From positions 27,527 through 91,526 of the forward strand of contig CAUAFT010000012.1 in assembly GCA_958428365.1 (NCBI GenBank): a stretch of 64,000 nt of DNA. The letters run 5' to 3'. Shown in pieces: positions 60,371-64,000 of the stretch. The translations under genes were made by a program, and so were the position numbers. The stretch is from an uncultured Lachnospiraceae bacterium (GTDB lineage Bacteria; Bacillota; Clostridia; Lachnospirales; Lachnospiraceae). How positions within the stretch are numbered: the stretch's first letter is position 1; each line of letters begins with the position of its first letter. Under the pieces are notes generated by a model. The model did no database searches, was not told the origin of the DNA, and saw nothing but the letters and a program-made list of their open reading frames with translations.

Positions 60371-60925
60371 ATGGATAAAAGAATGGATAAGAGAAAAGAA
60401 GAAAATCTCCGGGTAAAAACCAGTATCACAGAGGCACTCTTTACTCTGATGCAGGAGAAAAGCTTTGCAAAGATTACGGTCACTGATATCGTGACAAGGG
60501 CTGGGGTCGCCAGAGCCTCCTATTACCGGAATTACGATTCCAAGGATGATATTCTGACCACCCTTGTGGCGGATATTCTCCAGGAATTTAAAGATTCGGC
60601 AGATTATGAACTGACGGATTACCTCACTTACAAGAATGTGGAACGCTCCTTTACCTATTTCAAAAAATATAAGGACTATCTGCTGAATCTGTACCAATCC
60701 GGCTTTGCTTCGGTCTTTCTGGACGGTCTGAATCAATTTCATGAAGAAAACGCCGGCAGTATGTCGATCCATTCCATGGAACGGTATAAATTATACGTTT
60801 TTACCGGCGCTTTATTTAATACTACAATGATCTGGATGGAAAACGACACCAGAGAATCCATTGCAGACCTCTCTGCCGCCTTCTGCGAATACATGGGTAT
60901 CACAGATGGATGTTCCCCATCCTGA
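60371..60925 (+). CDS. TetR/AcrR-family regulator
   Basis: 184 residues. The helix-turn-helix is at about 30-60 (ITVTDIVTRAGVARASYYRNY), followed by an all-helical ligand domain of the TetR_C_8 kind. GGAAAGGAA stands upstream of the ATG. It should bind the inverted repeat at 60236-60272 and so control itself and degV; a fatty-acid-related ligand would fit but is only inferred. Convergent with the MATE gene. Confidence 0.9.
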   Translation: MDKRMDKRKEENLRVKTSITEALFTLMQEKSFAKITVTDIVTRAGVARASYYRNYDSKDDILTTLVADILQEFKDSADYELTDYLTYKNVERSFTYFKKYKDYLLNLYQSGFASVFLDGLNQFHEENAGSMSIHSMERYKLYVFTGALFNTTMIWMENDTRESIADLSAAFCEYMGITDGCSPS

Positions 60926-60942
60926 TTACTAAGCATATTTGT

Positions 60943-62274
60943 CTATGCATATTGATATTTCTTTTTCTTCGTGATGAAGAAGATTACTGTAAAAATCAAT
61001 GCCAACAGCTCCGCCACCACAATGGCAAGCCAGATTCCATCGATACCGAAAAATACCGGCAGAATAAGAATCGCTGCGATCTGAAAGACCAGTGTCCGCA
61101 GGAAGGAAATCGTCGCGGACACAGCGCCATTTCCCAGGGCTGTAAAGAATGCGGAGCCCCAGACGTTGATTCCCATGACGATAAAGGCAAGGGAATATAA
61201 CCGGAATCCACGGCAGGTCATTGCGAATAGCTCCGCATCATAACTTGCAAATATCGTTACCAGAGGCACAGTCATAATCTCTGCCAACAATGTCAGGATG
61301 ACTCCCATTCCTCCCATTAAAAACAGGCTCTTACGGAACAGATTCTTTAACTCATCATAGTTTTCCGCCCCGTAATGATACCCGATAATCGGCGCACTGC
61401 CGATGGAGTATCCAAAATAGATTGCCATAAAAATAAAGTTGACGTACATGATAATGCCGTATGCGGCAACCCCGTTTTCCCCTGCCAGCTTCATAAGCTG
61501 GAAGTTGTACAAGATGTTTACCAGGGAAGTGGAAAGGTTCGTAACCATTTCTGAGGAACCATTGCCGAAGGTTTTCAGCAAAATGCTTCCGTTCATTCCG
61601 GCTTTGGTAAGCCGCAGCAGACTGTTATTTTTTCTTGCAAAATAAATCACAGGCACAAAACCGCCTACTACCTGTCCGATGCCTGTTGCAATCGCAGCCC
61701 CTGCAATCCCCCACTGAAATACCACAATAAAAAGGTAGCCCAACACCACATTGGTCACTCCTGCAATGATCACGATTTTAAGACTCAAGGTCGGTTTTTC
61801 CGCCGTCACGAAAAAGCTCTGGAAAATATTCTGTAGAACAAAGGCAGTCAGCGCAATAAATAAAATTCTACTGTAAACCACACAGTTCTCCAGCAATTCC
61901 CCGGAGGCTCCCAGGGCACCGGCAATGGGACGTGCAAAGACAAATCCGACGCAGGATAAGAGAATGCTTAAGACTACCGCAAAATAAACCAGCATGGAAA
62001 AATATTGGTTTGCCTCTTTTCTCTTTCCCTCTCCCAAAACCTGGGAGACAATGGCGCTTCCACCTGTACCGATCATGGTTCCTATCGTTCCCAGAGCCAT
62101 GCAGACCGGCATAATCAGGTTAACTGCGGCAAAGGGTGTTTTTCCCACATAATTCGATACAAAAAAACCGTCCACAATGCTGTAAAGCGACGTACAGATC
62201 ATCATGAGAATTGGCGATATTACGAATTGAATCAATCTCTTATAAGTAAAATGATCGGATAACTGTATTCTCAT
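60943..62274 (-). CDS. MATE-family multidrug/sodium antiporter
   Basis: 443 residues, twelve membrane helices. MATE hallmarks include DGFFVSNYVGKTPFAAVNLIMP in helix 1-2 and the symmetrical second half (YSIGSAPIIGYHYGAENYDEL). Exports cationic compounds with Na+ or H+. Its ATG overlaps the stop of the cytidylate-kinase-like gene (ATGA), so both depend on the leader region at 62957-63137. Confidence 0.93.
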   Translation of the reverse strand: MRIQLSDHFTYKRLIQFVISPILMMICTSLYSIVDGFFVSNYVGKTPFAAVNLIMPVCMALGTIGTMIGTGGSAIVSQVLGEGKRKEANQYFSMLVYFAVVLSILLSCVGFVFARPIAGALGASGELLENCVVYSRILFIALTAFVLQNIFQSFFVTAEKPTLSLKIVIIAGVTNVVLGYLFIVVFQWGIAGAAIATGIGQVVGGFVPVIYFARKNNSLLRLTKAGMNGSILLKTFGNGSSEMVTNLSTSLVNILYNFQLMKLAGENGVAAYGIIMYVNFIFMAIYFGYSIGSAPIIGYHYGAENYDELKNLFRKSLFLMGGMGVILTLLAEIMTVPLVTIFASYDAELFAMTCRGFRLYSLAFIVMGINVWGSAFFTALGNGAVSATISFLRTLVFQIAAILILPVFFGIDGIWLAIVVAELLALIFTVIFFITKKKKYQYA

Positions 62275-62888
62275 GATTCAACCCTCCTTAACCAATTCTG
62301 TGCATACTGGGACAGGGCGGGAATCATCTCTTTGATTTCCAATCCCGTGGTATTGACACATAAATGATAATTCTCTTTCAGACCCCATTTTTCTCCAAGG
62401 AGTTCATAGTACTGCTTTCTGCTGCGGTCCACCTGCTGGATTTTTCCTACCAGCTCCCGCTCTGTCAGGTTTTCATGCTCGTTTGCATATTTACGGCACC
62501 GCTTTATTTTTGACTCCATATCTGCATAGACAAACAGATTAAAGGGCTGATAGGCACTTAAGACCACATCGGCTCCCCTGCCCACGATCACACAGTTTCC
62601 TTTCTGAGCCAGATCTTTTAGAATCTGCTGCTGTTTCAGTAAAAGCTCCGTCTTGTTCTGCTGATATTGAAATGAAAAGTTCGAGACAAAGGTACGTCCA
62701 TAGACAATGGGATAATGTGTTTTCCCTTCCATGATTTTCTCCAGATATTCTTCCTCTAAGCCGCTCTGCTGCGCTAACCGGGACAATATCTCCTTATCAT
62801 AATAGGCATAGCCAAGTTCATCTGCCATGCGTTTTCCCAACTCTCTTCCTCCGCTTCCAAATTCACGGCTGATGGTTATTACTTGCAT
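62271..62888 (-). CDS. Cytidylate-kinase-like family protein
   Basis: 205 residues from ATG 62888, which follows AAGGAGGAAT. P-loop region QVITISREFGSGGRELGKRMADEL, then YYDKEILSRLAQQSG and CVIVGRGADVV match the cytidylate_kin2 group, which is often linked to or fused with transporters. True CMP kinase activity is not assured. First gene of the operon with MATE, about 70 bases after a hairpin terminator. Confidence 0.88.
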   Translation of the reverse strand: MQVITISREFGSGGRELGKRMADELGYAYYDKEILSRLAQQSGLEEEYLEKIMEGKTHYPIVYGRTFVSNFSFQYQQNKTELLLKQQQILKDLAQKGNCVIVGRGADVVLSAYQPFNLFVYADMESKIKRCRKYANEHENLTERELVGKIQQVDRSRKQYYELLGEKWGLKENYHLCVNTTGLEIKEMIPALSQYAQNWLRRVES

Positions 62889-62956
62889 GATGTATTCCTC
62901 CTTCTCTTTTGTGAGCAAAGTCTGTTTCCCACCATCAGATTTTTACGATATAAAAA

Positions 62957-62987
62957 GCGCCCTGGTTAAATTACATTAACCGGGCGC
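62957..62987 (-). terminator. Leader terminator (attenuator) before the kinase-MATE operon
   Basis: GCGCCCGGTTAA pairs with TTAACCAGGGCGC (one bulged base), followed on the minus strand by TTTTTATAT. It lies between the promoter at 63109-63137 and the first gene, after two tiny frames, so transcription must read through it to express the operon. Confidence 0.75.
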
Positions 62988-62998
62988 ACCCGACATCT

Positions 62999-63049
62999 TC
63001 ACGTCGACTTACTGACTGCGGCCAGAAGTCCTCCGATGACATCTATCAT
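62999..63049 (-). CDS. Candidate leader peptide 2 (16 residues)
   Basis: ATG 63049 to TGA: MIDVIGGLLAAVSKST. Its ATG overlaps the stop of leader frame 1 (ATGA), a coupling arrangement. It ends 12 bases before the attenuator stem. Existence is inferred from position only. Confidence 0.4.
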   Translation of the reverse strand: MIDVIGGLLAAVSKST

Positions 63050-63072
63050 AAAATTATCTGCGGTATTTTCAT
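63046..63072 (-). CDS. Candidate leader peptide 1 (8 residues)
   Basis: ATG 63072 to TGA: MKIPQIIL, with AGGACAG five bases upstream. Shortly after the predicted transcription start. Translation of such a frame could govern folding of the downstream terminator. Confidence 0.4.
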   Translation of the reverse strand: MKIPQIIL

Positions 63073-63088
63073 TTTTCTGTCCTGCAAT

Positions 63089-63137
63089 TCTGATTTCGGA
63101 CAAAGGGTATTTTAGTCTGATTTCGGACTTTTGTCAA
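63089..63137 (-). promoter_or_regulatory. Promoter of the kinase-MATE operon with 13-bp direct repeat
   Basis: Minus-strand TTGACA (63132-63137), 17-base spacer, TAAAAT (63109-63114). GTCCGAAATCAGA occurs in the spacer (63116-63128) and again just past the -10 (63089-63101), 27 bases apart. The placement suits a repressor. Confidence 0.75.
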
Positions 63138-63176
63138 TAGTTCGAAAGAAAATAACATCTTCTCCTGTGATTGCCA

Positions 63177-63224
63177 ATAAAAAAGACATTATCACAGGAT
63201 TTTGATATCACTGTAATAATGCCT
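63177..63224 (-). terminator. Terminator after the toxin gene, copy 1 of a repeated sequence
   Basis: Hairpin CATTAT.ACAG / CTGT.ATAATG followed on the minus strand by CTTTTTTATT. Apart from two substitutions and one extra base it equals 63893-63939, the terminator of the tRNA. Confidence 0.7.
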
Positions 63225-63255
63225 GATATATCGGACATACTGTAATCCTCACAGG

Positions 63256-63528
63256 TTACTTTCCAAATAACTCTGAATGACTTCCGGTTCTGACCAAATA
63301 GAGCTCTTCATCCTCTACATAATATATCAAAAGCCAGTCCGGTAATATATGGCATTCACGATAACCCCCAAAGTTTCCTGACAACTTATGATCTTTGTTC
63401 TTTTCCGGTAATTCAACTGGCTTAGCCAAATCCATAATGACTGCTTTTAACAAGCCCATATCTAACCCCTGTTTCTGGCACCTTTTAAAGTCTCTCTTAA
63501 ATTGTCCGGAGTTATTGATTTTCAGCAT
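63256..63528 (-). CDS. YafQ-family mRNA interferase toxin
   Basis: 90 residues. All residues needed for YafQ ribonuclease activity are seen: His in DHKLSGNF, His in RECHILPDW, Asp-Trp in the same motif, and His in TGSHSELF at the end. RelE-superfamily toxins of this kind cut mRNA on the ribosome. It starts three bases after the antitoxin stop. Confidence 0.92.
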   Translation of the reverse strand: MLKINNSGQFKRDFKRCQKQGLDMGLLKAVIMDLAKPVELPEKNKDHKLSGNFGGYRECHILPDWLLIYYVEDEELYLVRTGSHSELFGK

Positions 63529-63531
63529 TCA

Positions 63532-63750
63532 TCAATCCTCCAAATCTGCAAATAGATCTTCTACAGTCTCAAAATGCTGTCCTGCGCCAGTCTTTGCCAT
63601 TTCTTCTACTTCCTGCATTGCGGCTATGGTTTCTTGATTAGGCGTTTCTTCTTCTCCTGCTGATATCCCTTGAAGATAAGCTACTACATAACTCATTTTA
63701 TAATCCGGTATACTGTCCAAAAGCTGAACAGCTTTTTCTCTATTACTCAT
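63532..63750 (-). CDS. Antitoxin of the YafQ-type pair
   Basis: 72 residues from ATG 63750, which follows AAAGGAG; the frame extends upstream without support. N-terminal MSNREKAVQLLDSIPDYKMS and YVVAYLQGISAG, acidic C-terminal tail (HFETVEDLFADLED) that should wrap the toxin. It does not show a clear RHH DinJ N-terminus, so it is a different antitoxin type common in Firmicutes. Antitoxin-first order is standard. Confidence 0.82.
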   Translation of the reverse strand: MSNREKAVQLLDSIPDYKMSYVVAYLQGISAGEEETPNQETIAAMQEVEEMAKTGAGQHFETVEDLFADLED

Positions 63751-63892
63751 ACTTTTATACTCCTTTCCAAATCTAAATTCATATAAATGAAACTCTTTAC
63801 TTATATTTATTATAATGCGTATTTTTTCCAAATACAACCGATTCTATCAGACTACCGTTCGTAACAAAGAATCTGCCATAATCTGAAATAGG

Positions 63893-63939
63893 ATAAAAAA
63901 GCATTATCACAGGATTTTGATCTCACTGTGATAATGCCT
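63893..63939 (-). terminator. Terminator of the tRNA, copy 2 of a repeated sequence
   Basis: Perfect 12-bp stem GCATTATCACAG / CTGTGATAATGC (63901-63937), then TTTTTT on the minus strand. Starts a few bases past the tRNA 3' end. Confidence 0.8.
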
Positions 63940-63943
63940 ATAG

Positions 63944-64000
63944 TTGCGGGAATAGGATTTGAACCTATGACCTTCGGGTTATGAGCCCGACGAGCTTCCA
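63944..64000 (-). tRNA. Initiator-type tRNA-Met (CAT), 3' part
   Basis: Minus strand shows the end of the D arm (GGAAGCTCG), an anticodon arm TCGGG-CTCATAA-CCCGA with anticodon CAT and three consecutive G-C pairs next to the loop (initiator hallmark), variable loop, T arm ATAGG-TTCAAAT-CCTAT and acceptor strand TCCCGCA plus A. The 3' CCA is not encoded (CTA follows). The 5' half is beyond the window. Confidence 0.85.

Noticed and set aside
1..64000. CRISPR array, prophage, insertion sequence or rRNA
   Set aside because: No spaced repeat array, integrase, capsid, transposase with terminal repeats or rRNA sequence was recognised; the Rpn-type gene at the left edge is the only transposase-like item.

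Overview
The window reads as chromosome of an anaerobic, low-to-moderate GC Gram-positive bacterium, most likely a Lachnospiraceae-type gut clostridium. The signs are: strong AGGAGG-type ribosome binding sites; [FeFe]-hydrogenase maturases; a clostridial 2[4Fe-4S] ferredoxin; MecA and GdpP; the rpsF-ssb-rpsR block; and several small proteins typical of that family. No rRNA, phage, insertion sequence or CRISPR array was recognised. I have not computed GC or run any search, so family calls rest on motifs read by eye.

Layout. 1-6.3 kb: an Rpn-type nuclease (cut by the window edge), a coiled-coil protein, then hydG-hydE-TM1266-type regulator and small housekeeping genes. 5.7-7.7 kb: a membrane-tethered XRE regulator divergent from an S2P-like membrane protease. 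7.7-14 kb: a complete F1Fo ATP synthase operon (atpBEFHAGDC) whose c subunit lacks the sodium-binding residues. 14.3-18 kb: a LytTR response regulator, a subtilisin and a Big_2 secreted protein, with a textbook LytTR direct-repeat site before the protease. 18.3-20.7 kb: exported protein, OmpR-type regulator and a histidine kinase without HAMP. 20.7-23.9 kb: acetyltransferase, ABC-ATPase-domain protein, S51 peptidase.

23.9-31.5 kb is a clearly AT-richer, tightly packed seven-gene operon that I read as an undescribed biosynthetic cluster: nucleotidyltransferase-like protein, radical SAM enzyme, aldo/keto reductase fused to a carrier-protein domain, SerRS-like amino acid:carrier-protein ligase, stand-alone condensation-type protein, ATP-grasp ligase and MFS exporter. 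Its promoter lies back to back with that of a 41-codon exported-peptide gene across a perfect 46-bp palindrome. Beyond the peptide gene sit two tandem HTH-TPR regulators of the RRNPP (peptide-sensing) type. Together this looks like a density-controlled small-molecule island.

33.8-41.1 kb: a second complete ATP synthase operon, with AtpZ/AtpI-like proteins and a c subunit carrying the full sodium-binding signature. 41.2-50.6 kb: dCMP deaminase, upp, a Sua5-phosphatase fusion with a dead phosphatase site, an amidase, two large homologous hairpin elements in opposite orientation, a GH18 protein, mecA, a DUF1858 protein, ferredoxin and a MerR regulator. 50.7-56 kb: dnaB-rplI-gdpP and rpsR-ssb-rpsF. 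56-64 kb: Sir2 deacylase, acetyltransferases, a lone FakA-type C-terminal domain with a DegV protein, a TetR regulator with operators, a MATE exporter operon behind an apparent attenuator leader, a YafQ-type toxin-antitoxin pair between two copies of a tRNA terminator, and the 3' part of an initiator tRNA.
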